DNA of 64,000 bases from Pseudoprimorskyibacter insulae (GCF_900302505.1 NZ_OMOJ01000001.1:372001-436000); one strand, 5' to 3'; positions 18,023-27,069 are shown, counted from the stretch's first letter. Translations and numbers: made by a program. Notes: generated from the sequence alone by a model not told the origin.

Positions 18023-19051
18023 ATGGCCAAGACCAATCCGGGCCGGTTCTTTGAAGATTACACCGTCGGTCAAGTGATCGACCATGCCGTGCCTAGAACG
18101 GTCTCGGGCGGAGAGCGGGCGCTGTATCATGCGCTCTATCCCGCCCGCCATGCGCTCTATTCCTCTGACGAGTTTGCGCGGGCCTCGGGCCTGCCGGCCT
18201 CGCCCATCGACGATCTGGCCGCCTTCCACGTGGTGTTCGGCAAGACCGTGCCGGATGTGTCGCTGAACGCCGTCGCCAACCTTGGCTATGCCGAGGGGCG
18301 TTGGCTGAAGCCGGTCTATGCGGGCGATACGCTGCGCTCGACGTCCGAAGTGATCGGTCTCAAGCAGAACTCCAACGGCAAAACCGGCGTTGTTTATGTG
18401 CGCATCAAGGGCATCAATCAGAACGACGAAGTCGTGATGGAATATGTGCGCTGGGTGATGGTGCGGAAGAACAATATCGACGCCCCCGCGCCTGAGGCGG
18501 TGGTACCTGATCTGAAACAGGTTCTGTCGGTCGAAGATCTGGTGATCCCCGAAGGGCTGGATTTCAGCAACTACGATTTCACCCTCGCGGGTGAGCCGCA
18601 CCGCTGGGGAGATTATGAGGTGGGCGAGACCATCGACCATGTGGACGGTGTGACCATCGAAGAAGCGGAACACATGATCGCGACGCGCCTGTGGCAGAAC
18701 ACCGCCAAGGTGCATTTCGACCTGACCTTCCGCCCCGATGGCCGCCTGATCTATGGCGGGCATGTCATCTCGATGGCGCGCGCGCTCAGCTTTAACGGCC
18801 TCGCCAATGCGCAGATGATCGTGGGCCTGAACGGCGGTGCCCATGCCAACCCGTGCTTTGCGGGCGATACGGTGAAATGCTGGACCGAGGTTCTGGACAA
18901 AGCCGAAACCGGCGCGCCGGGCGTGGGGGCGATCCGCCTGCGTCTGGTGGCCACCAAGGGCGGCGAGCCGTTTGTCCTGAAGGGCGAGAACGGCAAATAC
19001 GACCCCAACGTTCTGCTGGACCTCGACTACTGGGCCTTGATGCCAATGTGA
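18023..19051 (+). CDS. mch: Mesaconyl-CoA hydratase (beta-methylmalyl-CoA dehydratase)
   Basis: A 342-residue double-hotdog MaoC-type hydratase. The N-terminus AKTNPGRFFEDYTVGQVIDHAVPRTV is the typical Mch start; two hotdog halves follow, split near residue 170 (around HRWGDYEVGETIDHVDGVTI, which repeats the sequence form of the N-terminus). The second half carries NTAKVHFDLTF and GGHVISMARALSFNGL. It interconverts mesaconyl-C1-CoA and beta-methylmalyl-CoA in the ethylmalonyl-CoA pathway. The ATG has GGAGTACTCTAACC upstream and lies 2 bp after the DUF1737 stop. The presence of mcl2, ecm and ccr nearby strongly supports this assignment. Confidence 0.9.
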   Translation: MAKTNPGRFFEDYTVGQVIDHAVPRTVSGGERALYHALYPARHALYSSDEFARASGLPASPIDDLAAFHVVFGKTVPDVSLNAVANLGYAEGRWLKPVYAGDTLRSTSEVIGLKQNSNGKTGVVYVRIKGINQNDEVVMEYVRWVMVRKNNIDAPAPEAVVPDLKQVLSVEDLVIPEGLDFSNYDFTLAGEPHRWGDYEVGETIDHVDGVTIEEAEHMIATRLWQNTAKVHFDLTFRPDGRLIYGGHVISMARALSFNGLANAQMIVGLNGGAHANPCFAGDTVKCWTEVLDKAETGAPGVGAIRLRLVATKGGEPFVLKGENGKYDPNVLLDLDYWALMPM

Positions 19052-19174
19052 TCCAATTGAGTGCGGGGCAGCGGCCCCGCACGCTTGATACCTCGTGCCC
19101 CGCTGATGCGGGGCGCTCGGGCCGTGAAATTCAAAACGCTTGCGAAATGGTCCGATCTTGCCGCAAATGGGCCT

Positions 19175-19900
19175 ATGAAACATTGGCTGATCTTAGCGGC
19201 AATGCTGGCGGCGCCCGTCCATGCGGATGAGGCAGAAGACGCCTTTGTTGACGCAAACCTTCTGAGCATCTTCTATCATGAATTGGGCCACGCGATGATC
19301 GACGTGCTGGCCCTGCCGGTGTTCGGGCAGGAAGAAGATGCGGCAGACGTGGCCTCTATTCTGTTGATCGATGTGCTTTGGGATGCCGAAAGCGCGCTGG
19401 ATCTGGCCTATGATGCCTCATTCGGATTTGCCGCCGAAGCGATGGAGCAGAGTGAAGCCGAGGATGTGGCCTTTTGGGATGTGCACGGGCCAGACCAGCA
19501 GCGGTTCTTCAACACCGTCTGCCTGTTCTATGGCGCGGACCCCGAAGGCCGGGCCGATTTCGCCGAGGACATGGATCTGCCCGAGGAGCGGGCAGAGACC
19601 TGCGAAGAAGAATTCGATCTGGCCAATGAAAGCTGGGGGCCGATCTGGGATGAGTTGGCCACTGAAAACGGCAGCCTTCTGGGATTTGAGGCCGCAGCGG
19701 GGGCGACCTATAGCGCGGGGGTCATCGGGGCCGAGGTTGAGGCGCTGAACGCGCAATTCCACTGGCCGCAGGCCCTGCTGGTTGAGACGGATACCTGTGA
19801 TGAGCCGAACGCCTTCTACGATCCGAGCCGCCTTGCGATCACAATTTGCGAGGAGTTTGAGCCGTACTTGCGGCAGCTGTATCGTGATTGGGCCGATTAA
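19175..19900 (+). CDS. Secreted DUF4344 putative metallopeptidase
   Basis: A 241-residue protein with an N-terminal signal peptide (MKHWLILAAMLAAPVHADEA) and an HELGH zinc-binding motif at residues 35-39 very near the mature N-terminus. The rest is strongly acidic (many Asp/Glu), with paired cysteines (NTVCLFYGAD, AETCEEEFD, ETDTCDEPN, AITICEEFE), and matches the DUF4344 family as I remember it. The start chosen is the ATG giving the signal peptide; there is no strong ribosome-binding site and the frame is open further upstream. It sits between mch and the sdh operator and has no clear tie to either. Peptidase activity is inferred from HExxH alone. Confidence 0.7.
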   Translation: MKHWLILAAMLAAPVHADEAEDAFVDANLLSIFYHELGHAMIDVLALPVFGQEEDAADVASILLIDVLWDAESALDLAYDASFGFAAEAMEQSEAEDVAFWDVHGPDQQRFFNTVCLFYGADPEGRADFAEDMDLPEERAETCEEEFDLANESWGPIWDELATENGSLLGFEAAAGATYSAGVIGAEVEALNAQFHWPQALLVETDTCDEPNAFYDPSRLAITICEEFEPYLRQLYRDWAD

Positions 19901-19950
19901 CCCACGCGCGAGTCGCTGAATCGGGGCATAAACGCTGTTAGCGCAATTTT

Positions 19951-19981
19951 TGTGATCACTGAAAATGCTACTGTGATCACA
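19951..19981. promoter_or_regulatory. Tandem TGTGATCAC(T/A) operator upstream of sdhC
   Basis: TGTGATCACT at 19951-19960 and TGTGATCACA at 19972-19981, start-to-start 21 bp, ending 116 bp before the sdhC ATG. The arrangement copies that upstream of sucC. A GTTAGCGC element lies just before it (19937-19944). Confidence 0.7.
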
Positions 19982-20039
19982 AGTTTCAGAAAATCGCAAA
20001 ATTGCGCCAAAAAACCACAGATCAGTGTCGTTAGCACAG

Positions 20040-20067
20040 GTGACAGACCGAAAAAATTCACTATTAC
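20040..20067 (+). promoter_or_regulatory. Candidate sdh promoter
   Basis: A -35-like GTGACA (20040-20045) and -10-like TATTAC (20062-20067) are separated by 16 bp, about 30 bp before the sdhC start and AGGACAG ribosome-binding site. The operator pair would then lie roughly 60-90 bp upstream of the -35, a position more usual for activation than blocking. Confidence 0.35.
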
Positions 20068-20096
20068 GGACTTAAGGGAACCGAAAGGACAGACAA

Positions 20097-20486
20097 ATGG
20101 CCGACGTGAACCGGGGCAACCGCCCGCTCTCGCCCTTCATGCTGGGCAAGTATTACAGGTTTCAGCTTAACTCCGTGACTTCGATCCTCACGCGGATTAC
20201 CGGCAATGCGATGCTGGTGGCGGCGCTGATGATCGTCTGGTGGCTGCTGGCCGCCGCAACCTCGGCTGAGTATTTCGCGCTCGCCGATTATGTGCTGACC
20301 AGCTACCTTGGCGATCTGGTGCTGTTTCTGTCGCTTTGGGGCATGTGGTATCACCTGCTGGCTGGCGTGCGTCACCTGATCTGGGACGCGGCCATTGGCC
20401 TTGACGTTCCGACCGCGACCAAGCTGGGCTATGCCGTCGTTGGCGGATCGCTCTTCTTCACCCTGTTCACCGTGGCAATCATCTAA
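20097..20486 (+). CDS. sdhC: Succinate dehydrogenase cytochrome b556 subunit
   Basis: A 129-residue membrane anchor. The N-terminal RPLSPFMLGKYYRFQLNSVTSILTRITGNAM is the SdhC quinone-site region (Ser and Arg in SxxxRxTG), followed by three hydrophobic helices; GMWYHLLAGVRHLIWDAAIGL contains the heme-ligand His (HLLAGVRHL). It binds heme b and ubiquinone with SdhD. Translation signal GAAAGGACAGACAA is good. It is the first gene of the sdh operon. Confidence 0.93.
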   Translation: MADVNRGNRPLSPFMLGKYYRFQLNSVTSILTRITGNAMLVAALMIVWWLLAAATSAEYFALADYVLTSYLGDLVLFLSLWGMWYHLLAGVRHLIWDAAIGLDVPTATKLGYAVVGGSLFFTLFTVAII

Positions 20487-20498
20487 GGAGCGCGCATC

Positions 20499-20870
20499 AT
20501 GGCATTTCTGACTGACCGCAAACGCGCAACGGGCTGGGGCAGCGCCAAGAAAGGCACTGAGCATTTCTGGTCTATGAAGGTGACCTCGGTTGCCCTGCTG
20601 GTTCTGATCCCGCTGTTCATGTTCAACTTCGGTTCGATCCTTGGCGCGGACTATGACACCGTTCTGGCCCACTACAGCCGTCCGTACCCTGCCATTCTGG
20701 CAGCGCTGACGCTGATCGTTGGGTTCAAGCATTTCAACTTGGGCTTTCAAGTCCTGATCGAGGATTACGTGCATGGCGCGTGGGAAAAGATCCTGATCAT
20801 CGGCATGACATGCCTTAGCTATGGCGCCGCGGCCGTGGGTGTGTTCGCCCTGGCCAAGCTGGCCCTTTAA
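20499..20870 (+). CDS. sdhD: Succinate dehydrogenase hydrophobic membrane anchor subunit
   Basis: A 123-residue protein, MAFLTDRKRATGWGSAKKGTEHFWSMKVTSVALLVL, with three membrane helices and the GFKHFNLGFQVLIEDYVHG segment that holds the SdhD heme/quinone residues (His and the D-Y pair). Typical alphaproteobacterial SdhD. It follows sdhC by 12 bp and precedes sdhA by 18 bp. AAGGAGCGC is the ribosome-binding site. Confidence 0.92.
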   Translation: MAFLTDRKRATGWGSAKKGTEHFWSMKVTSVALLVLIPLFMFNFGSILGADYDTVLAHYSRPYPAILAALTLIVGFKHFNLGFQVLIEDYVHGAWEKILIIGMTCLSYGAAAVGVFALAKLAL

Positions 20871-20888
20871 GACCTGGAGACACGACAA

Positions 20889-22694
20889 ATGGCTGCATAC
20901 GAATACGAGACGCATGAATATGACGTCGTGGTCGTCGGTGCCGGTGGCGCCGGTCTGCGCGCAACGCTGGGCATGGCCGAACAGGGCCTGCGAACGGCTT
21001 GTGTGACCAAGGTGTTCCCGACCCGCTCGCACACGGTTGCGGCGCAGGGCGGTATCGCCGCATCGCTGGGCAATATGGGCCCGGACAGCTGGCAGTGGCA
21101 CATGTACGACACCGTCAAGGGGTCGGACTGGCTGGGTGACACCGACGCGATGGAATATCTGGCGCGCGAAGCCCCCAAAGCCGTGTACGAGCTGGAGCAC
21201 TACGGCGTTCCGTTCAGCCGGACTGAAGAAGGCAAGATCTACCAGCGCCCGTTCGGTGGCCACACCACCGAATTCGGTGAAGGTCCGCCCGTGCAGCGCA
21301 CCTGCGCCGCGGCTGACCGTACCGGCCACGCCATTCTGCACACGCTTTATGGCCAGTCGCTGAAGAACAACGCCGAATTCTACATCGAATATTTCGCGAT
21401 TGACCTGATCATGAGCGAAGACGGCCAGTGCCAAGGTGTAGTCTGCTGGAAGCTGGACGACGGCACCATGCACGTCTTCAACGCCAAGATGGTCGTTTTG
21501 GCCACCGGCGGCTATGGCCGCGCCTATTTCAGCGCGACCTCGGCCCACACCTGCACCGGCGACGGTGGCGGCATGGTGGCCCGTGCGGGTCTGGCGCTTC
21601 AGGATATGGAATTCGTTCAGTTTCACCCGACCGGCATCTATGGCTCGGGCTGTCTGATCACCGAAGGCGCACGCGGGGAAGGCGGTTATCTGACCAACTC
21701 CGAAGGTGAACGTTTCATGGAACGTTACGCGCCGAACTACAAAGACCTCGCGCCGCGTGACTATGTTTCGCGCTCCATGACCATGGAGATCCGCGAAGGT
21801 CGCGGTGTGGGTGAACATGGCGATCACATCCACCTGAACCTGTCGCACCTTCCTGCCGCTGCACTGGCCGAACGCCTGCCGGGCATTTCGGAATCGGCGA
21901 AGATCTTTGCCGGTGTTGACGTGACCAAGGAACCGATCCCGGTTCTGCCGACGGTTCACTACAACATGGGCGGCATTCCGACCAACTACTGGGGCGAAGT
22001 GCTGAACCCGACCGCCGACAATCCGACCGCCGTTGTGCCGGGCCTGATGGCTGCGGGCGAAGCGGGCTGTGCCTCGGTGCACGGTGCCAACCGTCTGGGC
22101 TCGAACTCGCTGATCGACCTCGTGGTCTTTGGCCGCGCCGCCTCGATCCGCGCAGGTCAGGTCGTCGACAAAGACGCGCCGAACCCGACGCTGAACCAAG
22201 CCTCCATCGACAAGGCGTTCGACCGCTTTGACGCGGCCCGCAACGCCAAGGGCGGTATCCCGACGGCGGATCTGCGCCTTGAGATGCAGCGCACCATGCA
22301 GTCTGACGCTGCCGTGTTCCGCACCTCCAAGACGCTGGCCGAAGGCGTTGAGAAGATGACCGCGATCGCCGCCAAAATGGACGATCTGAAAGTCACCGAC
22401 CGCAGCCTCGTCTGGAACAGCGACCTGATGGAAACGCTGGAACTGACGAACCTGATGCCGAACGCACTGGCGACCATCGTTGGCGCCGAAGCGCGTAAGG
22501 AATCCCGTGGTGCACATGCCCACGAAGATTTCACCGCGCGTGACGACGACAAATGGCGCGTTCACACCATCAGCCGCGTCGAAGGCAACAAGGTGGATCT
22601 GACCTATCGTCCGGTCATCCTTGATCCGCTGACGACCGAGGCCGAAGGCGGCATCAGCCTGAAGACTATCGCGCCCAAAGCGCGGACGTTCTGA
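20889..22694 (+). CDS. sdhA: Succinate dehydrogenase flavoprotein subunit
   Basis: A 601-residue FAD-linked subunit that oxidises succinate to fumarate. The FAD fold is [26 protein letters not shown] holds the histidine that carries covalent 8-alpha-N3-[28 protein letters not shown] and HLNLSHL are active-site regions; [11 protein letters not shown] contains catalytic residues near the C-terminal part. Full family length. It is followed by a terminator and an opposite-strand glycosyltransferase gene rather than directly by sdhB. Confidence 0.97.
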   Translation: MAAYEYETHEYDVVVVGAGGAGLRATLGMAEQGLRTACVTKVFPTRSHTVAAQGGIAASLGNMGPDSWQWHMYDTVKGSDWLGDTDAMEYLAREAPKAVYELEHYGVPFSRTEEGKIYQRPFGGHTTEFGEGPPVQRTCAAADRTGHAILHTLYGQSLKNNAEFYIEYFAIDLIMSEDGQCQGVVCWKLDDGTMHVFNAKMVVLATGGYGRAYFSATSAHTCTGDGGGMVARAGLALQDMEFVQFHPTGIYGSGCLITEGARGEGGYLTNSEGERFMERYAPNYKDLAPRDYVSRSMTMEIREGRGVGEHGDHIHLNLSHLPAAALAERLPGISESAKIFAGVDVTKEPIPVLPTVHYNMGGIPTNYWGEVLNPTADNPTAVVPGLMAAGEAGCASVHGANRLGSNSLIDLVVFGRAASIRAGQVVDKDAPNPTLNQASIDKAFDRFDAARNAKGGIPTADLRLEMQRTMQSDAAVFRTSKTLAEGVEKMTAIAAKMDDLKVTDRSLVWNSDLMETLELTNLMPNALATIVGAEARKESRGAHAHEDFTARDDDKWRVHTISRVEGNKVDLTYRPVILDPLTTEAEGGISLKTIAPKARTF

Positions 22695-22701
22695 TATTGC
22701 G

Positions 22702-22720
22702 AGGGGCGGGACGACCGCCC
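22702..22720. terminator. Bidirectional terminator after sdhA
   Basis: Arms GGGGCGG and CCGCCCC pair with a 5-base loop; TTTAGCTT follows. It lies between the convergent sdhA and glycosyltransferase genes, so sdhCDA transcripts are likely to end here unless they read through towards sdhB. Confidence 0.65.
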
Positions 22721-22722
22721 CT

Positions 22723-23466
22723 TTAGCTTACCTTGCGGGACCGGGCCTTGCGCCATTTCCGTTTCAGGTAAGTCAGCGAAAACAAGCTGCTGATTGGGCG
22801 GCGGGCGGCCTTGCCACGGGTCGCTTCCAACGATGAAGGTGTAACAGCGTGAGGCGGATGGCCCACAACTTCGGGAACAATGGCGAAAGCCCCATGATCG
22901 GACAGATCAAGGGGCCAATCGGCTTTGTGTCGAACCGGGGTTTGGGATGCGATCAGCGCCTTGGCAAAACCGCGCCCCATCGTGTAGCCCACCGTCATGA
23001 AGGCCGACATGGCCAGCCGGTAGGCCGCGCCATCCGCACCCGGAACGGCAATGCCGTTGCCCATCACGCGGGCATTCAGGTGGTGCAGCATCAGCATCGG
23101 CGCGGCTTTGTAGCCCTGCGCGGCAATGAAGCGGTGCAAACGGTCGTCAATGATCGCGTCGTCTTCCAGAATGATCGCCCAGTCGCTGCCCGAGGCCAGA
23201 AAGTCTTCGGCCATCAGGCGATGCCCCAAGGCGCAGGCAAATTCGCCGTTGCTCAGGGCGCGGCGCTCGATCTGCGCGGCGCCATCGCGGTCAAGCATGG
23301 CCTCAAACCGCTTGGGAAATCCGTCGCGGCCATCGACAGCATCGAACAAGATCACGGTCACGCCCAAAGCCTCAAGGTTCAGGGCGGCCAGATCAGCGGC
23401 AATGCTGGCGCGGCGCGGGTTTCTGTCTTTCAGGCTGAGAACATAAAGGCGCACATCGTCTGGCAT
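22723..23466 (-). CDS. Glycosyltransferase family 25 (LPS-type) protein
   Basis: A 247-residue protein of the LgtB/GT25 type: VRLYVLSLKDRNPRRASIAADL at the N-terminus, FDAVDGRD, LSNGEFACALGHRLMAEDFL (the family's GExGC-SH region) and WAIILEDDAII (acidic metal-binding motif), ending in a basic tail. These enzymes add galactose or related sugars to lipopolysaccharide or capsule. The gene is on the opposite strand between sdhA and sdhB, splitting what is usually one operon, and its start is 100 bp from sdhB. No other surface-polysaccharide gene lies adjacent. Confidence 0.8.
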   Translation of the reverse strand: MPDDVRLYVLSLKDRNPRRASIAADLAALNLEALGVTVILFDAVDGRDGFPKRFEAMLDRDGAAQIERRALSNGEFACALGHRLMAEDFLASGSDWAIILEDDAIIDDRLHRFIAAQGYKAAPMLMLHHLNARVMGNGIAVPGADGAAYRLAMSAFMTVGYTMGRGFAKALIASQTPVRHKADWPLDLSDHGAFAIVPEVVGHPPHAVTPSSLEATRGKAARRPISSLFSLTYLKRKWRKARSRKVS

Positions 23467-23566
23467 TCGTCAGCCCTTTCCACAATTCACACTTCCGCTA
23501 GCATAGTTCCGACTCTCGGAAAAGCGGCCTATCGCCCAGGAAGCACTTACCCCAGAGGAGAACGAC

Positions 23567-24346
23567 ATGGTTCAGTTCACGCTCCCTAAGAACTCACGGA
23601 TCCGCACGGGCAAGACCTGGCCCAAGCCGGAAGGCGCGACCAACGTCCGCAAGTTCAAGATCTATCGCTGGAACCCCGATGACGGTGAAAACCCGCGGGT
23701 GGATACGTATTTCCTGGATATGGACAAGTGCGGCCCGATGATCCTGGACGCGCTGATCAAGATCAAGAATGAGATCGATCCGACGCTGACCTTCCGCCGG
23801 TCCTGCCGCGAAGGGATCTGCGGATCTTGTGCGATGAACATCGACGGCCGCAACACGCTGGCCTGTATCTTTGGTCTGGATGAGGTCAAAGGCGATGTCA
23901 CCATCTACCCGCTGCCGCACATGCCGGTCATCAAAGACCTGATCCCCGATCTGACGCATTTCTATGCGCAGCACGCTTCGATTATGCCGTGGCTGGAAAC
24001 CAAAACCAACCGCCCCGCGAAAGAGTGGAAGCAGTCGATCGAAGACCGCAAGAAACTCGACGGTCTGTATGAATGCGTGATGTGCGCCTCGTGCTCGACC
24101 TCGTGCCCCAGCTACTGGTGGAACGGCGATCGGTATCTTGGACCGGCCGCGCTGTTGCATGCCTATCGCTGGATCATCGACAGCCGCGATGAAGCCACGG
24201 GCGAGCGTTTGGATGAATTGGAAGATCCGTTCAAACTGTATCGCTGCCACACCATCATGAACTGCGCGCAGACCTGCCCGAAGGGTCTGAACCCGGCGCT
24301 GGCGATTGCCGAAATCAAGAAGATGATGGTGGACCGCGCCTACTAA
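23567..24346 (+). CDS. sdhB: Succinate dehydrogenase iron-sulfur subunit
   Basis: A 259-residue subunit. Three cysteine clusters are visible: [16 protein letters not shown] plus TLAC for [2Fe-2S], [16 protein letters not shown] for [4Fe-4S], and [17 protein letters not shown] for [3Fe-4S] (the last Cys of [4Fe-4S] is shared in usual fashion). It transfers electrons from FAD to quinone. CAGAGGAGAACGAC is a strong ribosome-binding site. Because an opposite-strand gene separates it from sdhA, it may have its own promoter in the 100-bp gap. Confidence 0.97.
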   Translation: MVQFTLPKNSRIRTGKTWPKPEGATNVRKFKIYRWNPDDGENPRVDTYFLDMDKCGPMILDALIKIKNEIDPTLTFRRSCREGICGSCAMNIDGRNTLACIFGLDEVKGDVTIYPLPHMPVIKDLIPDLTHFYAQHASIMPWLETKTNRPAKEWKQSIEDRKKLDGLYECVMCASCSTSCPSYWWNGDRYLGPAALLHAYRWIIDSRDEATGERLDELEDPFKLYRCHTIMNCAQTCPKGLNPALAIAEIKKMMVDRAY

Positions 24347-24369
24347 GGCATGCCCCATACCCATGCGAA

Positions 24370-24395
24370 AGCCCGGCCATTGTGCCGGGCTTTTT
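24370..24395 (+). terminator. Terminator of sdhB
   Basis: Perfect arms AGCCCGGC and GCCGGGCT, loop CATTGT, followed by TTTT: a strong intrinsic terminator 24 bp after the sdhB stop. Confidence 0.88.
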
Positions 24396-24540
24396 GTTGA
24401 CCAAAGGTAAACTCGCCTGAAAACAGTAGGTTATGCGTATAGGGCAAAGCGCCTCTGCCCATTTGGCGGATTACATCGGCGCGAAAAGGGCGCACATATC
24501 CCGCCGAGGGAGGAACCACTGTCAATCTAGGATCCGACCC

Positions 24541-24699
24541 ATGGACCATTCCGACAATCGTTCCGCTATTTCCGCGCAAGACGCGCTGGATATTCTAGAA
24601 GCGGCCTTCGCCTATTATTCGCCCGAACCTCAGCCGGTTCATCAGGACGATACAAACGACACCGTCCAGCCCTACGTGGAATATTACCAGGCGGCGTAA
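24541..24699 (+). CDS. Small acidic hypothetical protein
   Basis: A 52-residue frame starting MDHSDNRSAISAQDALDILEAAFAYY, then an acidic middle with a Pro-His-Gln stretch and an end PYVEYYQAA. AGGATC lies 6-11 bases upstream. It has codon usage like real genes of the window (third-position GC) and its own terminator at 24758-24788. No domain is recognised. I think it is a conserved roseobacter small protein, but this is from the coding look rather than from a known family. Confidence 0.5.
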   Translation: MDHSDNRSAISAQDALDILEAAFAYYSPEPQPVHQDDTNDTVQPYVEYYQAA

Positions 24700-24757
24700 T
24701 CCGCGTTTCAGCGTCCCGTTTCGGGGTCGGTGTTCGAAACGGCGCTGATCTGTTTGC

Positions 24758-24788
24758 GGTGGGGAGGGGCTTCTTTCCCCGCCTTTTT
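24758..24788 (+). terminator. Terminator downstream of the small acidic protein
   Basis: Arms GGTGGGGA and TCCCCGCC (one G-T pair) with a 10-base loop, followed by TTTTTC. Confidence 0.6.
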
Positions 24789-24825
24789 CATGTTTGGGTG
24801 CGGGGGCAATATAAGGACATTGGTC

Positions 24826-25671
24826 ATGAGCCTGCCCCCAGAAGATGCCGAAGCCCGCCGCGCGGTTGCACCTGTGATCTGCTATCCGACCGAAACCCTG
24901 CCGCAGCCTGATATGGCGCTTTATGCCGCCGCGCTGGCGGGGGCAGAAGAAGTGGACAAGATCCGGGCCGCCCCGCGAGATGCCGCTTGTTTTGAGGTTC
25001 CTGCTGGCCATTTCTTTCGCATCGACAGTGTTGAAGGCCCGCAAGTGGGGGATTTGAACCTGTGGAACGCCCGTGACCTGTCTGAACGGTTCTATTCCGG
25101 CAAGACCCGCGCCTTGCACGGAACGCATGTCACGACGGGTGACCGGCTATGGTCGTCCTTTCCGAACTTGCGGCCCATGGCGACCATCGTCGCAGATACG
25201 CTGGACTGGTATGGGATCGATGCCTTTGGTGGGTCCGTGCATGACGTGATTGGCACGCGCTGCGATCCCTACACCGGGGCGCTGTTGTCGGGGCAGGCGT
25301 ACCATCATTGCTGCCATTCCAACCTGACACGCGCTTTGGCGACGTGGCTGGATTGCCCGGTGCATGAGGCCGAACCGCATATCCATGATGTGCTGAACGT
25401 GTTCATGTGCACCGGCTTTACCCGCGACACCGGCCAGTATTTCATGAAGGCCAGCCCGGTGCGGCCCGGCGATCATCTGACCTTTCTGGCCGAGATCGAT
25501 TTGCTAGGCGCCCTCAGTGCCTGTCCGGGTGGGGATTGCAGCGCCGAGCATTCGTCCGACACCGCGCAATGCCACCCGCTAGAGGTGACCATTCTGCGGC
25601 CCAAAGCAGGGGCGTTGGACCGGTGGGTGCGGCCCAAGCCCAATGCCTATGACCGCAGCCATGGGGTCTAG
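24826..25671 (+). CDS. DUF1989 / urea carboxylase-associated family protein
   Basis: A 281-residue protein of the DUF1989 family. Diagnostic segments: VPAGHFFRIDSVEGPQVGDLNLWNARD, SERFYSGKTRALHGTHVTTGDRLWSSFPNLRPM, HDVIGTRCDPYT, and HHCCHSNLTRAL with several His/Cys residues that may bind a metal. DUF1989 proteins occur in urea carboxylase and guanidine/urea-related operons, but the biochemical role is not settled. The start is the ATG with ATAAGGACATT upstream. It stands alone and converges on the SHMT-like gene (3-bp gap). Confidence 0.7.
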   Translation: MSLPPEDAEARRAVAPVICYPTETLPQPDMALYAAALAGAEEVDKIRAAPRDAACFEVPAGHFFRIDSVEGPQVGDLNLWNARDLSERFYSGKTRALHGTHVTTGDRLWSSFPNLRPMATIVADTLDWYGIDAFGGSVHDVIGTRCDPYTGALLSGQAYHHCCHSNLTRALATWLDCPVHEAEPHIHDVLNVFMCTGFTRDTGQYFMKASPVRPGDHLTFLAEIDLLGALSACPGGDCSAEHSSDTAQCHPLEVTILRPKAGALDRWVRPKPNAYDRSHGV

Positions 25672-25674
25672 CCC

Positions 25675-26997
25675 TTAGCTGTGGATGAAATGCACCCGGT
25701 CAAAGCTGCGCCGCCAGTTGGCCACTTCGGCGGCAATCGAGCTGGCGTCGTTGCCGCGCAGCCCGCGCGCGATTAGGCCAGCCAAGCGCGGCATGTCATC
25801 CGCCGTCATGCCCCAGCGGACCAATTCCGGCGTGCCAATCCGCAGCCCGTTCATGTCGCCCGCGACGGGGGGGAGGGGCAGGCCGATGCCGCAGGCCAGG
25901 AAACCGGAATTGGCCAGCGTTTTCGATGCGGCCTGACCGCCACCATAGCCTTCGGCCACAACGGCGAATTGGTGCGATTTGGTAAAGCCGCGCCCGGCCG
26001 CGAATACCGGAACACCGTGATCCGACAGCGCCACGGCCAAGGCCTGCGCGGTTTCGATCATCGCAGTTGAATAGGCCGCGCCGTAGTCGCGCCAGTCCAG
26101 CATGGTCATGGCCAGCGCCGCGCTTTTGGCCACGTCGAAATTGGCTGTCATGCCGGGAAAAGCGATGTGGTCCAGTCGCTCTGCGATCTCCGCATTATTC
26201 GTGACGATCAAGCCTGAGGGCGGGCCGCCAAGGCTTTTGTAGGTGCTCATCGTCATCAGATGTGCGCCTTCGGCCAATGGGTTGGGCCAGGCGCCGCCTG
26301 CGATCACCCCGCATTGATGGGCCGCGTCAAACAGCAGCTTTGCGCCCACCTCGTCGGCAATGGCGCGCAGTTCCGCCACCGGATGGGGGAATAGGTTCAG
26401 CGATCCGCCAATGGTGATCAGCTTGGGGCGCACCCGCTGGGCCAAGCTGCGAAGTGCGTCCAGATCGACGGTATAGCCGTCTTCATTCACCGGGGCGTCA
26501 TGCGTGATCAGCCCATAAAGCCCCGCGCATCCATCCGAGTGATGGGTCACATGGCCGCCAATGCTGCCGGGTGGGGCGATGATGGCGTCGCCGGGGCGGG
26601 TCAGCGCCATGAAGGCATATAGATTGGCCAAAGCGCCCGACGGCACCCGAATTTCGGCATAGTCAGCCTTGAACACCTCGGCGCAGAGTTCGGCGCAAAT
26701 CACCTCGATGTCCTGAATGGCATTCAGCCCGGTTTCGTATTTGTCGCCCGGATAGCCCAGCGATGGCCGCGTTCCCAGACCGCTGGCCAATAGTGCCTCG
26801 GCCCGTGGGTTCATCACATTGGTCGCGGGATTGAGGTTAAAGAAATCGCGTTCGTGGATCTGGCGGTTTGTCTGCGCCAATGCCTCAAGCCGCTGCGCGA
26901 TGTCGGTAGATGTGGCCTTTGCCGTTTGATCGGCGACGGATTGGACAAGTGTTTCGCTGGGTTCGGGAACCCAAGAACGGGGCGTCAGGCGCGGCAT
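25675..26997 (-). CDS. Divergent serine hydroxymethyltransferase-like PLP enzyme
   Basis: A 440-residue fold-type I PLP enzyme. It has SHMT-like order: NLNPATNVMNPRAEALLASGLGTRPS, GYPGDKYETG, RVPSGALANLYAFMAL, GGHVTHHSDG, LFDAAHQCGVIAGG (DxAH), then MSTYKSLGGPPSG with the PLP lysine. In usual GlyA the last motif is TTHKTLRGPRGG and the first is EN-YPS; those differ here, so this is a paralogue, not the housekeeping GlyA. It could be an alpha-methylserine hydroxymethyltransferase, threonine aldolase-like or another beta-hydroxy-amino-acid enzyme. Its neighbours (DUF1989, deoD) do not identify the substrate. MaP-like start MPRLTPRSWVPEPS; AGGAGATC before ATG. Confidence 0.7.
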   Translation of the reverse strand: MPRLTPRSWVPEPSETLVQSVADQTAKATSTDIAQRLEALAQTNRQIHERDFFNLNPATNVMNPRAEALLASGLGTRPSLGYPGDKYETGLNAIQDIEVICAELCAEVFKADYAEIRVPSGALANLYAFMALTRPGDAIIAPPGSIGGHVTHHSDGCAGLYGLITHDAPVNEDGYTVDLDALRSLAQRVRPKLITIGGSLNLFPHPVAELRAIADEVGAKLLFDAAHQCGVIAGGAWPNPLAEGAHLMTMSTYKSLGGPPSGLIVTNNAEIAERLDHIAFPGMTANFDVAKSAALAMTMLDWRDYGAAYSTAMIETAQALAVALSDHGVPVFAAGRGFTKSHQFAVVAEGYGGGQAASKTLANSGFLACGIGLPLPPVAGDMNGLRIGTPELVRWGMTADDMPRLAGLIARGLRGNDASSIAAEVANWRRSFDRVHFIHS

Positions 26998-27069
26998 GGC
27001 GATCTCCTGTGATGGTCAGGATAAGTTTGCGCTGCCGATGTCCAAGTGCAAGACCTATGACAGCAAAAC

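Noticed and set aside
20064-22565. A very long minus-strand open frame (over 800 codons) opposite sdhCDA
   Set aside because: It is antisense to three certain genes, has a His/Gly/Arg/Val-biased composition typical of the reverse strand of GC-rich genes, and matches no family.
24700-24757. A tRNA-like segment with GTTCGAA
   Set aside because: No acceptor stem or anticodon arm pairing could be built around it; the strong structure next to it is a terminator.
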